Assembly (NCBI GenBank): GCA_963719055.1 | Contig: CAVRAU010000017.1 | Location: 124,001 to 188,000, forward strand | Direction: 5' to 3' | Length of the DNA: 64,000 nt | DNA from: CAXMQZ01 sp963719055 | GTDB taxonomy: Bacteria; Acidobacteriota; Thermoanaerobaculia; Multivoradales; JAHEKO01 | In this document: positions 26,275 to 36,017 of the stretch, piece after piece | How the letters are laid out: each line of letters begins with the position of its first letter | Numbering within the stretch: the first letter of the stretch is position 1 | Notes under the pieces: model-generated | Databases searched by the model: none | Told to the model about the DNA's origin: nothing | Seen by the model: the letters and a program-made list of their open reading frames with translations, nothing else | Position numbers and translations under genes: made by a program

Positions 26275-27017
26275 TGGTTCGAGGGCAGCCGCAGGACCTG
26301 TCCGATGTAGATCGAATCGGAGCGCAGGCCGTTGATCTTCTTCACCGAATAGACATCGGTATTGTGCCGCTTGGCGATCTTCCAGAGAGTGTCGCCGCGG
26401 GACACCTGGTAGTGCGTGGGCTCGCCACGGTCGAGGATCTCGGCGCCCCGGTTCTTCCAGGCCGCGGGAAAGAGGGCGACATGGTAGTGAGGCGGCCGTG
26501 ATTCCAGCATGGCATCCAGAATGCCGTTGACTTCGAGGGTCAGCAGCGTCATCTCGAACCAGCTGCGGCATCTACGATCCCAGCTGCGCCGCAGATCCAT
26601 GGCCATACCGGTGGGATGCACCGAGCGTTTGGAGGCGTTGCGGGGCTGTCGATTCCGGGCCCTGGTCAAACTGGTCACCACCAGCTGCTCGCCACAGGCC
26701 TCGTAGTAGTGCTGGCCGAGATTGGCGAGGAAATCCCGCACCTCGCGCCGGGCATAGGGGAAGGTGACCCCCTCCTTGACTTCAAAGTACCGGTTGCCGC
26801 TGACCGGGACCAAAGCGCCGGAGTCGATGAGGCTCTGGACGTCATCGGAGGTGCGGGCGAAGGTGAAACCGTGCAACGAGGCCTGCTGGTTCTGCAGGTC
26901 CATGGATGCCCCGGAGACACGCAGGCTCTGCGCCTCGCCGGTGGCAGGCAGCAGAAGGAGCAGTCCCAGACTCAAGACGGCGACCGCGCACAGCGCGGGC
27001 CGCCTACCTATACCCAT
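26271..27017 (-). CDS. Secreted DUF5715-type protein with C-terminal LysM domain
   Basis: This 248-residue secreted protein has a signal peptide (RRPALCAVAVLSLGLLLLLPATGEAQ in two parts, residues 5-30). A central domain follows with LVVTSLTRARNRQ and SVHPTGMAMDLRR; the H-x6-D arrangement recalls M15-type D-Ala-D-Ala peptidases and the DUF5715 family. The LysM repeat at the C-terminus (HYQVSRGDTLWKIAKRHNT..VKKINGLRSDSIYIGQVLRLP) binds peptidoglycan. A cell-wall-binding hydrolase or scaffold is likely; catalysis is unproven. The start at 27017 has GGAGG 11 nt upstream and gives a clean signal peptide; an in-frame ATG at 27041 is the alternative. Confidence 0.85.
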   Translation of the reverse strand: MGIGRRPALCAVAVLSLGLLLLLPATGEAQSLRVSGASMDLQNQQASLHGFTFARTSDDVQSLIDSGALVPVSGNRYFEVKEGVTFPYARREVRDFLANLGQHYYEACGEQLVVTSLTRARNRQPRNASKRSVHPTGMAMDLRRSWDRRCRSWFEMTLLTLEVNGILDAMLESRPPHYHVALFPAAWKNRGAEILDRGEPTHYQVSRGDTLWKIAKRHNTDVYSVKKINGLRSDSIYIGQVLRLPSNH

Positions 27018-27183
27018 CGGACTGCAATCCTCCATACCCATCTACTTGCTTTAGCTGATGTAGTCCCCCCAGCCATCAATCTCAGTTGAGGGCCGGATCA
27101 TATCGAATTCCCCCGATATGTCGTCAAGTATTTTTTTCACAGGGCCGCGGGGACGCTGTGTACACCGATTCCTGCCGCTCAAG

Positions 27184-27189
27184 TAGACT
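27184..27189 (+). promoter_or_regulatory. Candidate -10 (TAGACT) before GT-C gene
   Basis: TAGACT ends 9 nt before the ATG at 27199. Position again implies little or no leader. The -35 region is not recognisable. Confidence 0.25.
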
Positions 27190-27198
27190 GCACGCCGC

Positions 27199-29078
27199 AT
27201 GCTCTATCTGGTGGCGAATCTGTTGGGCCTGATCGGTCTGGTCGGGATCTTCTACCTGACTGGATGGCTCTGCGATCACCTCGTCATGAAGGGGCGGGGT
27301 CTGGAACCGATCTCGGCTGTGGGCTGGTTCGGTCTGGGTGCGACCCTTTGGATGGGATGGGCGTTCGGGTTGGCGACGGTGCAGAGGCTGGGCGCAGCCT
27401 CTCTGGGATTGGTGGCTTTGTTGACGCTCGTGATCGCCTGGCGGTATCGACGAACGGCATCTCGGGGTTTCCTCGCAGTGTCGGAGCCTGCGTCGGCCTC
27501 CGGCAGCCCAGCGGTCACCTGGGTATTGAGTGGTTTTGTGGCAGTGATTCTCGTCGGTCTCTGGATACAGGTCCTCTGGCCACAGCTATCTTGGGACGCC
27601 AATGCGTACCACCTGACGGTCCCCCGGCTGTATCTGGAGCACGGGGGATTCCGGCGAATACCGTTCAACGTCTACTCCAATTGGCCACTGAATACCCAGA
27701 TGCTGTACGCCGTGGCGCTTGCGGCCCGGGACTATGTGCTGGCCAAAGCGCTTCACTTCGCGTTCGGGACTGGCGACCCTGCTTCTCATCTATCGGGTCG
27801 TCAAGGTCACCAGTCGACCCTGGGCGGGTTGGCTTGGAGGAGCCCTGTTTCTGGTCAACCCGGTGGTGCTGGACGAGTTCCGGGCTGCCTATGTCGACCT
27901 GGCCTTCGCCTTCTTCTTTCTACTCGCCTTCGTGCTGGTGCATCAGGCGCTGGAGAGCCGTGAGGACCGCGGGCGGCAGTTGATCGTTGCCGGGGTGTTC
28001 GGTGGAGTGGCTGCGGGCATCAAGCCAACTGGAGCGGTGGCCGTCGCCTGTCTTCTTGTCCTCTTCCTGGTGGTGAGTCTCAGGCAGGGTCGAAAGGCGG
28101 GTGATCGTTCTGGCAGGACTGGCGCGGATTGCGGTGCCTGCCGGGCTCATGCTGGCTCCCTGGCTCATCAAGACCTGGGTTCTGACGGGCAATCCCGTCT
28201 ATCCTTTTTTCTACTCCGTCCTGGGTGGCCCCGAATGGAGTGCAGATCTCAGTGCTCAGCTGCGGGAGTGGCAACAGGGCATGGGCATGGGGCGCTCGTG
28301 GCTCGACTTCCTGCTACTGCCGATCCGGGTCGTGGTCGCGGGCGGGGCCGGTTACGATCACTTCGACGGCCGCATCTCGCCACTCTGGTTGGGCCTGGTG
28401 CCGTTGGCGTTGGTGCTGGGCCGACGGCGTCCCTTGATCACTCGCAGCCTGGGAGTGGCGGGTGCCTACTTCGTTTTCTGGGCCCTCTCCTCCCAGCAGA
28501 TGAGGTTTCTCATCCCCATTCTGCCCTTCCTGGCCGTGGCGGGCGCGCTGGCCCTGGTCGAGCTGGGGCAGACGATCCAGGCCGGCAGGCGACCGGTGTT
28601 CGAGTGGGCCGTGACTTTGGGGATCGTTGCCACGCTGGCTATGGTCTGTAGCAGCATGATCATGCCGACCTGGAGAATGCTGGGGCGATACCTGGAGGCT
28701 GGCCACGAGGTTGTCGAGGAGACCGTTCACCCGGCGTTTCGGTACATCAGCGAGGATCTGCCAAAGGGGGCCAAGTTGATGTTTCTCAACACCAATCATG
28801 GCTTCTTCTGTGACCGCGAGTTCATTGCCGACAGCTTCTTCGAAGCGTCGCAAATCAACGACCTCTTTCAGTCCGCGGAGAGCCAAGAGGGGATCCATGC
28901 GGCCCTCGGCGATCTGGGGGTGACGCATCTGCTGATCGAAAACCGGGATCGCTTTGTACCCTGGCCCCGATCGCTGTACGAGCTTCTTGACGATCCGCAG
29001 CTGGCCCGCCGTCTTTACCGGTCTCCTGACAGCCTCTACGACGTAGTAGCAGTGGTCGGCGCGACACCGCAGCCCTGA
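27199..29078 (+). CDS. GT-C-fold membrane glycosyltransferase-like protein (two frameshifts)
   Basis: About 625 residues with 10 or more hydrophobic helices. An acidic motif opens the first large periplasmic loop (LSWDANAYHLTVPRLYLEHG, D133), which is the ArnT/PMT-type catalytic Asp position. A further conserved piece is AAYVDLAFAFFFLLAF. The C-terminal 150 residues are a soluble periplasmic domain (ISEDLPKGAKLMFLNTNHG..GVTHLLIENRDRF). GT-C enzymes transfer sugars from polyprenyl-phosphate donors outside the inner membrane. Apparent indels near 27772 and 28097 break the frame, but the helices continue in register. The acceptor is unknown. Confidence 0.8.
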
Positions 29079-29138
29079 CGACTGTGGTGTTTGTGACAGC
29101 CCCGGTGCGGGATCAGCTCTAGTTTGGAAGTGTCGGTC

Positions 29139-30470
29139 ATGAGACAGGCACAGCGAATCCTCTTGTCGGTGGCAGTATCTCTCGTCAGCCAGGGCCCGAT
29201 GGCAATGGCCCAGCCGGTTTGCTCACCGATACCGCCTCCTACAGGGACAATTGTAGAAGTCGTCCCCGGCCAGGCTGGCGAGCTGAAGAGCATTGTCACC
29301 GCCGCTGAAGACGGCACAACCATCCTGCTGCACGATGGCTTCTATGACATGAGCGGTGGCGGTTCCTCGCAACTGGTTTTCTCAACGCCAGGCGTGACTC
29401 TGCGGTCGTACAGTGGAAATCGTCAAGCGGTCGTTCTCGATGGCGAGTACATCACTGGCGAGTTGGTGAGCATCTACGCCTCGAACGTGACCATCGCCGA
29501 CCTGACGCTGCGGCGCGCCTACTATCATCCAATCCACATCAGCGGTCCTCAGGGAAGTCCCATAACCGGGGCTGTGATCCACAACGTTCGCATTGTCGAT
29601 CCCGGAGAGCAGGCCATCAAGATCAATCCCATCGACGACGGCTGGGTCGACAACGGCTTGATCGAGTGCAGCTCGATCGAGTTGACACCCGCGGGCCGGG
29701 CGCAGGTGCGCAACAGCTGCTACACGGGTGGTATCGACGCCCACGCGGCCCAGGGCTGGACGGTGCGACGCAACCGGATCGAGGGCTTCTGGTGCGACAG
29801 CGGTCTCTCGGAACATGGTGTGCATTTCTGGAAGGCCTCACGAGACACCCTCGTCGAGCAGAACGTCATCGTGGACTGTGCCCGAGGCGTCGGATTCGGT
29901 CTCGGATCGAGCGGTGGCACTCGGGTGTATCCGGATGACCCCTATCCCGGGGTGAACAACAAGGGGCATATCGACGGCGTCATCCGCAACAATTTCATAG
30001 CTGCCACCGAGTCGGCCCTCTTTTCGTCCGACTTCGGATTCGACACCGGCATCGGATTGGAACAGGCCGCTGGAGCCCGGGTGCTGCACAACAGCGTCGT
30101 CTCGAGTCAGGCTCCGGCGTCTTCGTCGATCGAATGGCGATTCACCAGCACCTTTGCCGAGATTGCCAACAATCTGACGACCCACGTGCTGCGACAGCGT
30201 GATGGCGGGCAGGCCGACCCACAGGGCAACATCTCGAACGCCCAGACGGACTGGTTCTTCGACGTGGTTTCTGGTGATCTGCACCTCGAGCCAAACGGTG
30301 TAGCGGCCGTGGACAGCGGCGTGCTACTGCCCGGTGGCTGGGCGGACCGGGACTTCGACCTCGAGACGCGCGATTCGTGGCCCGATGTCGGTGCCGACGA
30401 GATCGTCGAGATTCTCTTCAGCGACGGTTTTGAATCCGGTGATTGGCGTCAGTGGATCGTCGTCCAGTAG
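29139..30470 (+). CDS. Secreted right-handed beta-helix protein with DGFESGDW tail
   Basis: This 443-residue protein has a signal peptide (RILLSVAVSLVSQGPMAMAQ) and a pectate-lyase-like parallel beta-helix: repeated NVTIADLTLRRAYYHPIHI, VIHNVRIVDPGEQAIKI and VEQNVIVDCARGVGFGLG type rungs with Asn ladders. The helix could bind or cleave polysaccharide, but no catalytic residues can be assigned. The C-terminus ends FSDGFESGDWRQW, a short acidic-aromatic tail that recurs at the ends of unrelated secreted proteins in Acidobacteria and some Proteobacteria and may be an export or attachment signal (established as a recurrence, role inferred). ATG 29139 was chosen over an upstream TTG at 29124. Confidence 0.82.
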   Translation: MRQAQRILLSVAVSLVSQGPMAMAQPVCSPIPPPTGTIVEVVPGQAGELKSIVTAAEDGTTILLHDGFYDMSGGGSSQLVFSTPGVTLRSYSGNRQAVVLDGEYITGELVSIYASNVTIADLTLRRAYYHPIHISGPQGSPITGAVIHNVRIVDPGEQAIKINPIDDGWVDNGLIECSSIELTPAGRAQVRNSCYTGGIDAHAAQGWTVRRNRIEGFWCDSGLSEHGVHFWKASRDTLVEQNVIVDCARGVGFGLGSSGGTRVYPDDPYPGVNNKGHIDGVIRNNFIAATESALFSSDFGFDTGIGLEQAAGARVLHNSVVSSQAPASSSIEWRFTSTFAEIANNLTTHVLRQRDGGQADPQGNISNAQTDWFFDVVSGDLHLEPNGVAAVDSGVLLPGGWADRDFDLETRDSWPDVGADEIVEILFSDGFESGDWRQWIVVQ

Positions 30471-30868
30471 CTCCAGCGGACGACTCTCTGCCTGAGGTTT
30501 CGGCCCGCTCGGCGAGCTCGGTCGCGGTGCCGTGGGTTTCGCTGCCAAACCGTGCGGGCTCGCCCTCGGCGATGGCCGCCGGCATGTGGTCGACGAGATG
30601 CTGCCAACGCCCCTCGTCGAGGGATTCGATCAGCCGCGCGAAGTCTTCTGATCTGGGATCGGCAGGCAGATAGTGACGATAGAGAGCGACGGTGGTCTGC
30701 AGCACCGGCAGGGCAAAAAGGACGCAATTCAGAAGCCCAGCGGAAATTCTCGATCAGGACGATGTCCCGGCGGGCTTGCCACGGCTGGGCTGCGAGCCGA
30801 TAGCCCGGCGCGGCGTGTTGACACCACCGGGACGCTTCGGGATACTTGGCTCGCTTCCGCCAGGCCAC
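30418..30868 (-). pseudogene. Possible broken small gene, unrecognised
   Basis: In the 455-bp gap before the FAD oxidoreductase, the minus strand reads VAWRKRAKYPEASRWCQHAA.. and QARRDIVLIENFRWASE. After a frame change near 30745 it reads LNCVLFALPVLQTTVALYRH then a charged helix (SEDFARLIESLDEGRWQHLV). Charge and helix patterns look protein-like, with one hydrophobic helix. No family is recognised, and the 3' end overlaps the beta-helix gene by 53 bp. It may be a degraded gene or chance coding. Confidence 0.3.
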
Positions 30869-30925
30869 AAAGTGAGGCCCGGATCGCGGGGATTTCCCCA
30901 GTCGAGTCGCTATCGAGCGCCATCC

Positions 30926-32248
30926 ATGACCGAAAGACAAGACGTTATTCTGGGTGCCGGCCTGTCCGGTATGACCGCCGCCTTTACCCTGCAACGGGCG
31001 GGGGAGGACCAGTGGCAGGTCTACGAGCGCGAGAGCAATGTCGGCGGGCTGGCCCGCACGATGGAAGTGGATGGATACCGCTTCGACTACGGTCCCCACA
31101 TCCTCTTCACCATCGACCAGGAAATCAAGGAGCTGATTCAGGACCTGCTGGGCGACAACTTCCACGCCCAGGAGAGGCGCGCCTACATCTACCACAAGGC
31201 CCACGATCTCTACACGAAGTTCCCATTCCAGGCTCATCTGTACGGTCTGCCGGTGCAAATCGTCCAGGAGTGCCTGGTGGGATTGGTGGAGGCCGTGCAG
31301 GCCCAGGCGAGAGGCGAGTTCGACCCGCAGAATTACGACGAGTGGATGCACGGCTTCTTTGGCAAAGGGATCGCCGAGCATCTGATGATCCCCTACGCCA
31401 AGAAGATCTGGACGGTCGAGCCGGACACCATGGACTTCAGCTGGATCGGTCGGCGGGTTCCAACTCCCGATGTAGAACGCATCATTGGCGGGGCCCTTGC
31501 GGACGAGGTGGAGCAGGTGGGCGCGACCTCCAACTTCTGGTACACCCGGGTCGGTGGCATCGAGCCCCTGCCGACGGCCCTGGGCGAGCGGGTGCGCAAT
31601 GTTCATCTGGAGAGAACCGCCGAGCGCATCGAGCTGCCTGCCAAGCAGGTGATCTTTGCCGACGGCGAGGTCGTGCCGTTCGATCAGCTCATCTACTCGC
31701 TACCGCTCTGTTACTTGCCGCGCTTTATCCCCAATCTGCCGCCCGAGGTCCAGGCCGCCTGCGACGGGTTGCGCTATCAGGGGATCTACTGCGTCAATGT
31801 CGGGGTGGATCGCGAAGCCATCTCGGACAAGCACTGGATCTACTACTACGAGGACGAGTTCCCCTTTCATCGTCTGTCGCTGCCGGCCAATTTCAGCCCT
31901 GACTGCGTGCCGCCGGGAAAGAGCTCCATCGCCACCGAGGTCGCCTTCTCCGATGTGCGGCCCTTGGACAAGGACACGGCGGTAGAGAAGACAATCGACG
32001 GCCTCATCGCCGCCAGGCTCATCACGCCCGACGACAACATCTCCCTGGTCCACACCGAGGAGATCCTGCCCGCCTACATCATCTACGACCTGCATCACGC
32101 CAAGTACGTAGCCATGATCCGCGAGTATCTGGGCGAATACGGCATCCGCACGGTCGGCCGGTTCGGCGAGTGGCAGTACTTCAACATGGATCACTCCATG
32201 CGCAGCGGCAAGACGGCTGCCGACGAGATTCTGGCCGACCGCGGCTGA
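30926..32248 (+). CDS. FAD-dependent amine-oxidase/protoporphyrinogen-oxidase-like protein
   Basis: This 440-residue cytosolic protein has an N-terminal Rossmann FAD site: VILGAGLSGMTAAFTLQ with G10-x-G12-x-x-G15, then the acidic E that binds the ribose in VYERESNVGGLARTME. The middle reads YGPHILFTIDQEI, and the C-terminus closes the FAD fold (GEWQYFNMDHSMRSGKTAADEI). It resembles protoporphyrinogen-oxidase-like and UDP-galactopyranose-mutase-like flavoproteins that sit in polysaccharide clusters; the GRFGEW..N.D.S..SG ending is typical. Substrate is probably a nucleotide sugar or isoprenoid, uncertain. A GT2 gene follows 6 bp later. Confidence 0.85.
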   Translation: MTERQDVILGAGLSGMTAAFTLQRAGEDQWQVYERESNVGGLARTMEVDGYRFDYGPHILFTIDQEIKELIQDLLGDNFHAQERRAYIYHKAHDLYTKFPFQAHLYGLPVQIVQECLVGLVEAVQAQARGEFDPQNYDEWMHGFFGKGIAEHLMIPYAKKIWTVEPDTMDFSWIGRRVPTPDVERIIGGALADEVEQVGATSNFWYTRVGGIEPLPTALGERVRNVHLERTAERIELPAKQVIFADGEVVPFDQLIYSLPLCYLPRFIPNLPPEVQAACDGLRYQGIYCVNVGVDREAISDKHWIYYYEDEFPFHRLSLPANFSPDCVPPGKSSIATEVAFSDVRPLDKDTAVEKTIDGLIAARLITPDDNISLVHTEEILPAYIIYDLHHAKYVAMIREYLGEYGIRTVGRFGEWQYFNMDHSMRSGKTAADEILADRG

Positions 32249-32254
32249 GCCGGG

Positions 32255-33182
32255 ATGTCTGCGACTCACCGAGACCCCGCAGCGCCCGTCGCGGTCATCA
32301 TCGTCAACTGGAATGGAGCGTCGGACACTCTGGCGGTGTTGGGCGAGCTCGAGGGGGTCGACGGACCTCCGTTGCGAATCATCGTCGTGGACAACGGGTC
32401 GAGTGACGACTCGGTGGAAGCTCTGCGCCGGCAGGCACCGCACATCGAACTGGTGGAGACCGGTGAGAATCTGGGGTTCGCCGGCGGCAACCTGGCCGGG
32501 CTGCGCCACGCGTTCGACTCCCAGGACTTCGGCTGGGTGTTGCTGATCAACAACGATGTCGCTGTGGACAAGGGCTTCTTGCCGCCTCTGCTCGAAGCCT
32601 GCCTGGATCCCGATGTGGGGGCCGCGGCGCCGAAGATCTACTACTTCGAGCCCCGTGACCTGATCTGGGCCGCCGGTGGCCGGCTGCGGCTTCGTGAGAC
32701 CGTGACCGAGGAATTTGGCCAAGGAGAGCGAGACAGTCCGGCTTTCTCTCGACCCGCGGACATGACCTACCTGACCACTTGTTGCTTGTTGATTCCGCGG
32801 GATGTCGTGGAGAAGGTCGGCCCCCTTGATCCCGTGTTCTTCATCGGTGTGGACGATGCCGACTGGAGCCGCCGCGCCGTGGATGCGGGCTATCGCCTGC
32901 GCTATGTCCCGGACAGCGAGATCTGGCACAAAGTCGCGGTCTCGACGGGCGGCAGCTACACACCCTTCAAGACCTTTCACACCGGACGCAGCAACACCCT
33001 CTACGCGCGCCGTCATCTGGCGAATGCCAGGACTCCTGATCTTCCTCGGGGCCAATGCTGGCGCCCTGATCGGTGCCTTCCTCCGGGAGCTGCCCAAGGG
33101 CAATGCGAAGGCCGTCGTGGCCAAGGCCAAAGGCATCTGGCGCGGGCTTCGCGATCCCCTCCCGTCTCCACCCGGTCTCTAG
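32255..33182 (+). CDS. Family 2 glycosyltransferase, rhamnosyltransferase-like (one late frameshift)
   Basis: This is a GT-A fold inverting enzyme. The nucleotide-sugar region is VAVIIVNWNGASDTL and IIVVDNGSSDDSVEAL, then NLGFAGGNLAGL, the DxD-like metal site in LLINNDVAV, and the acceptor/base region GVDDADWSRRAVDAGYRL. It transfers one sugar in the cytosol to a lipid-linked glycan. A frame change near 33018 moves the true C-terminus into the frame ending at 33182 (GLLIFLGANAGALIGAFLRE), a membrane-associated helix typical of this subgroup. It is cotranscribed with the flavoprotein (6 bp gap). Confidence 0.85.
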
Positions 33183-33206
33183 CGGGGTCCGAGGGCCTGA
33201 GCCGTT

Positions 33207-34013
33207 CTACTTCACGTCGGTGATGACGTCGGCCAGAAACTGATGTCGGCGATTGAAGAGCCTCGTGTAGCTGAGGAGCACGGCCCCGACTGTGCCCAGC
33301 CCTGTCACCGAGGCGATGAGAAACATGATGACGATCTGGTACTTGACGGCCTCGGCAGGTGGCACCCCCGCGAGAAGTTGTCCCGTCATCATTCCCGGCA
33401 AGCTCACCAGACCGACGACGGTCATGGAATTGAGGATGGGGATCATGCCCGTCCGCACGGCCTGCCGGATGGCTGGTAGAGCCGCTTCCCATCGCGTTGC
33501 ACCCAGCGTGAGATAGAGCTCGACCTGGTCCTTGCCCTGCACCAGGGCTTCGGCAAATCGATCCAGACCGAGGGATATTCCTGTCAGTGCGTTGCCAAGA
33601 ATCATCCCCAGCAAGGGAATCGCGTACTGGGGCAGATACCAAGGCTCGACGCGGACGATGGCGCCGAGAGCGACACCGGCCACGACCCAGGAGCTGACCA
33701 GGATCGATAGCGTACTGCTGAACCAGATGCCGGGATATGTCCGGGAGGTCCGGCGCACGGCCGCATGTCCCGCGATGAGCACCATCAGCAGTCCCAGCCC
33801 CAGGACCGGTCCCCAGTGATTCAAGGTGAAGACCTTCTGCAGAATCAGACCCACCAGAAGGAGCTGGACTGTGGTTCGGAGCGCGGCGATGAGGAGCTTC
33901 TTGCCCAGATCGAGCTTGAGGACGACTGACAGGGCGCCATTGAGCAGGATCAGGAGAGTGGCGAGACCCACCTGCCAGTAAGCCAGCTCGAGATAGGAGG
34001 TCTCGCCCGTCAT
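33207..34013 (-). CDS. fetB: FetB-type ABC permease (UPF0014)
   Basis: This 268-residue polytopic protein has about seven helices. Family signatures are LIAALRTTVQLLLVGLILQ near the N-terminus, PLLGMILGNALTGISLGLDRF centrally, and GMIPILNSMTVVGLVSLPGMMTGQ(L) towards the C-terminus. FetB with FetA forms an iron exporter in E. coli and relatives respond to oxidative or metal stress. The start overlaps the ATPase stop by ATGA. It is the last gene of a long minus-strand run that begins with the lipoprotein at 41946. Confidence 0.9.
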   Translation of the reverse strand: MTGETSYLELAYWQVGLATLLILLNGALSVVLKLDLGKKLLIAALRTTVQLLLVGLILQKVFTLNHWGPVLGLGLLMVLIAGHAAVRRTSRTYPGIWFSSTLSILVSSWVVAGVALGAIVRVEPWYLPQYAIPLLGMILGNALTGISLGLDRFAEALVQGKDQVELYLTLGATRWEAALPAIRQAVRTGMIPILNSMTVVGLVSLPGMMTGQLLAGVPPAEAVKYQIVIMFLIASVTGLGTVGAVLLSYTRLFNRRHQFLADVITDVK

Positions 34014-34721
34014 GGTGCAGCCTCGATGCGGCCTGCGTCGAGGCGAATGACTCTGTGGGCGACTCTCTTCGCTTGTTCAGGGTCGTGGGTGACCCAGACG
34101 AAGGCTCGCTCTGCGGGGACTTGTCTTTGCCAGGAATCGACCAGCTGCTCCAAGGTGGAGGTGGTGTGCGGATCGAGGGCCGCTGAAGGCTCGTCGAGCA
34201 GCAGAACCATGGGGGAAACCAGGAGAGCTCGCAGCAAGGCCACAATCTGACGCTCGCCGCCAGAGAGGTTCATGGTGCGAGTTGCCGAGAAAGCGCTCAT
34301 CCCGGCCGAGATGATCCAGGAGCTGGGCTAGCTGATTCTCGGGGAAGGGAGATTCGCGGCGCAGGTGCAATTCGAAGGGCACCTTCAGATTGTCGATGAC
34401 AGTGCCTTCGAGAACCGGAGATCGTTGCTGAAGATACAGAGCTCGTGCCCGGTATTCGGGCACGTCCCGATCGCTGATCGATTTACCACGCCAGGCAATT
34501 TCCCCTTCGTCCACGGAGTCGAGCAAGGCCAGGGCGCGCAGGATCAAGCTTTTACCGCAACCCGTCGGGCCGACCAACGCCAGACGATCTCCCGGCTCGA
34601 TCTCGAGTTGAATGTGGCGAAACAGCCAATCCGGGGACTCGGGACGCCGCCTTCCCAGTTGGCTGGCCGCCAGCAGAGGGTGGGTCAATGCAAAGGCAGC
34701 CTGGGACAGCCGTGGAGCCAT
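34010..34721 (-). CDS. fetA: FetA-type ABC ATPase (one frameshift)
   Basis: About 236 residues in two frames joined near 34285. The first frame has IQLEIEPGDRLALVGPTGCGKS (Walker A in two parts) and the Q-loop ALYLQQRSPVLEGTV. The second has signature NLSGGERQIVALLRALL, Walker B MVLLLDEPSAALDP and H-loop VWVTHDPEQAKRV. All ATPase motifs are retained. With FetB it would export iron or another metal. The ATG at 34721 begins 7 bp after the serine-acetyltransferase stop. The break sits at the residue just before the signature, so a real single-base change here would inactivate the protein. Confidence 0.85.
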
Positions 34722-34728
34722 GATTCGA

Positions 34729-35247
34729 TCAAGGTCTGGGTTTGCTGCGAGCCGGCACGCCCATGGCGATGTGCTGGGGCGGCACGTCCTCCACCACCAC
34801 GGCGCCGGCGCCGATGAAGGCCTCGTCGCCGACGGAGACGCCACCCAGGATCTTGGCCCCGGCGCCGAGGGTGACCCGGTCTCCGAGAGTGGGGCAGTCA
34901 TCGTTGTCGAATCGAGCTTCGCCCAGGGTGACCCCCTGGAGAAGCGTGCAGTCCTCGCCGATGACCGTGGCGCCGCCCACGACCAGACCGACGCCGTGGG
35001 GGATATAGCAGCCACCGCCGATCTCAGCCTGGGGCAGGATGTCGATGCCGCAGAAGGCGATGGACAAACGGCGACAGATCGCCGGCAACAACGGCACGCC
35101 CCAACGTCGCAACGTGCTGCCCATCCGATAGGCGACCATGGCTTGGAAGCCATTGTCCAGCAGCAGGGCATCGACCAGGGCATGCGCAGTCCCCCAACCT
35201 TTGATCTCCCGCAGGCGGCGAAAGTCCCGACTCAGTCTGGGCCACAT
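34729..35247 (-). CDS. Serine O-acetyltransferase-like hexapeptide-repeat enzyme
   Basis: This 172-residue protein has an alpha-helical N-terminal part (LVDALLLDNGFQAMVAYRMG) and a left-handed beta-helix built from hexapeptide turns (IGGGCYIPHGVGLVVGGATV, IGAGAVVVEDVPP). The pattern matches short CysE-type serine acetyltransferases, which make O-acetylserine from serine and acetyl-CoA. In this setting, between a polysaccharide deacetylase and metal-exporter genes, a sugar O-acetyltransferase role is equally possible. It is 5 bp from the deacetylase gene. Confidence 0.85.
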   Translation of the reverse strand: MWPRLSRDFRRLREIKGWGTAHALVDALLLDNGFQAMVAYRMGSTLRRWGVPLLPAICRRLSIAFCGIDILPQAEIGGGCYIPHGVGLVVGGATVIGEDCTLLQGVTLGEARFDNDDCPTLGDRVTLGAGAKILGGVSVGDEAFIGAGAVVVEDVPPQHIAMGVPARSKPRP

Positions 35248-35252
35248 GAGCG

Positions 35253-36017
35253 CTAGTTTCCCATGAATCGGCGAAGTTTCTGGTGGATCGCCGACAGCCA
35301 GAAATAGTAGCCGGAGACCTTGCGCCGGAAGCGCGCAGCTTCGTCTCTGGGGTAGACCATCATTCGTGGAATGGCGAACAAGTCGTTCTTGGGCGGCTCC
35401 CCTGCATAGGCCGCCCTGTACCCGGCGGCTTTCACGGCCTGTCGGGCCTCGGGATTGTGATGGGCAAAGGGATAGCAGAAGTCATGGATCGGGTGGTCGA
35501 GCTGCCGGGTCAACTCCTGCCGGGACTGAGAGACCTCACGGTGCAGGGTTTCGACATCGCAGGCCGTCAGGTCGAGGTGCGTCAGGGAGTGACATCCAAT
35601 ATCAAAGCCTCGATCGAGCCAGTCGCGAAGACCAGCGGGCTCGACGATCTGTCCAGAAGAAGTCTTGGTGTGGTCTCCGGCCGGGTGGCTGAGATTCACT
35701 TCCCGTCCCAGGAGTCCTCCGGGCACGAAGACCGCGGCGCGGAACTTTTCCTGTACCAGGAGATCGGCGGCCCTCGCCAGATCATCGGCGAAGCCGTCAT
35801 CGATCGTCAGCAGAACCGCGCGCTTGGGTGCTCGACCCGCAGCCAGACAGGAGTAGGTCTCGTCCAGCGAGAGGGTCCGGTAGTCATGCTCTCGCAGCCA
35901 CCGCAGTTGGGCGGCGAACTGCTCCAGGGTTACCCAGAGCTCTGGATCGCCTTCGACGACGCCCCCGAAACGGTGATACATGAGCACCGGAAGGGTCCGT
36001 CGGGGTATTAGCCTCAT
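35253..36017 (-). CDS. Polysaccharide deacetylase (CE4/NodB family)
   Basis: This 254-residue protein has the NodB core. Motif 1 is TIDDGF with D73 (general base) and D74 (metal). Motif 2 is HSLTH with metal ligands H143 and H147. The later FCYPFAHHN motif corresponds to RxPY-type motif 3. It removes N-acetyl groups from a polysaccharide or lipid-linked glycan. No signal peptide is evident, so it may act in the cytosol or be anchored peripherally. The start overlaps the GT4 stop by ATGA. Confidence 0.92.
   Translation of the reverse strand: MRLIPRRTLPVLMYHRFGGVVEGDPELWVTLEQFAAQLRWLREHDYRTLSLDETYSCLAAGRAPKRAVLLTIDDGFADDLARAADLLVQEKFRAAVFVPGGLLGREVNLSHPAGDHTKTSSGQIVEPAGLRDWLDRGFDIGCHSLTHLDLTACDVETLHREVSQSRQELTRQLDHPIHDFCYPFAHHNPEARQAVKAAGYRAAYAGEPPKNDLFAIPRMMVYPRDEAARFRRKVSGYYFWLSAIHQKLRRFMGN

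Noticed and set aside
31700..33136. 478-codon minus-strand open frame
   Set aside because: Antisense to the FAD oxidoreductase and GT2 genes, both strongly supported.
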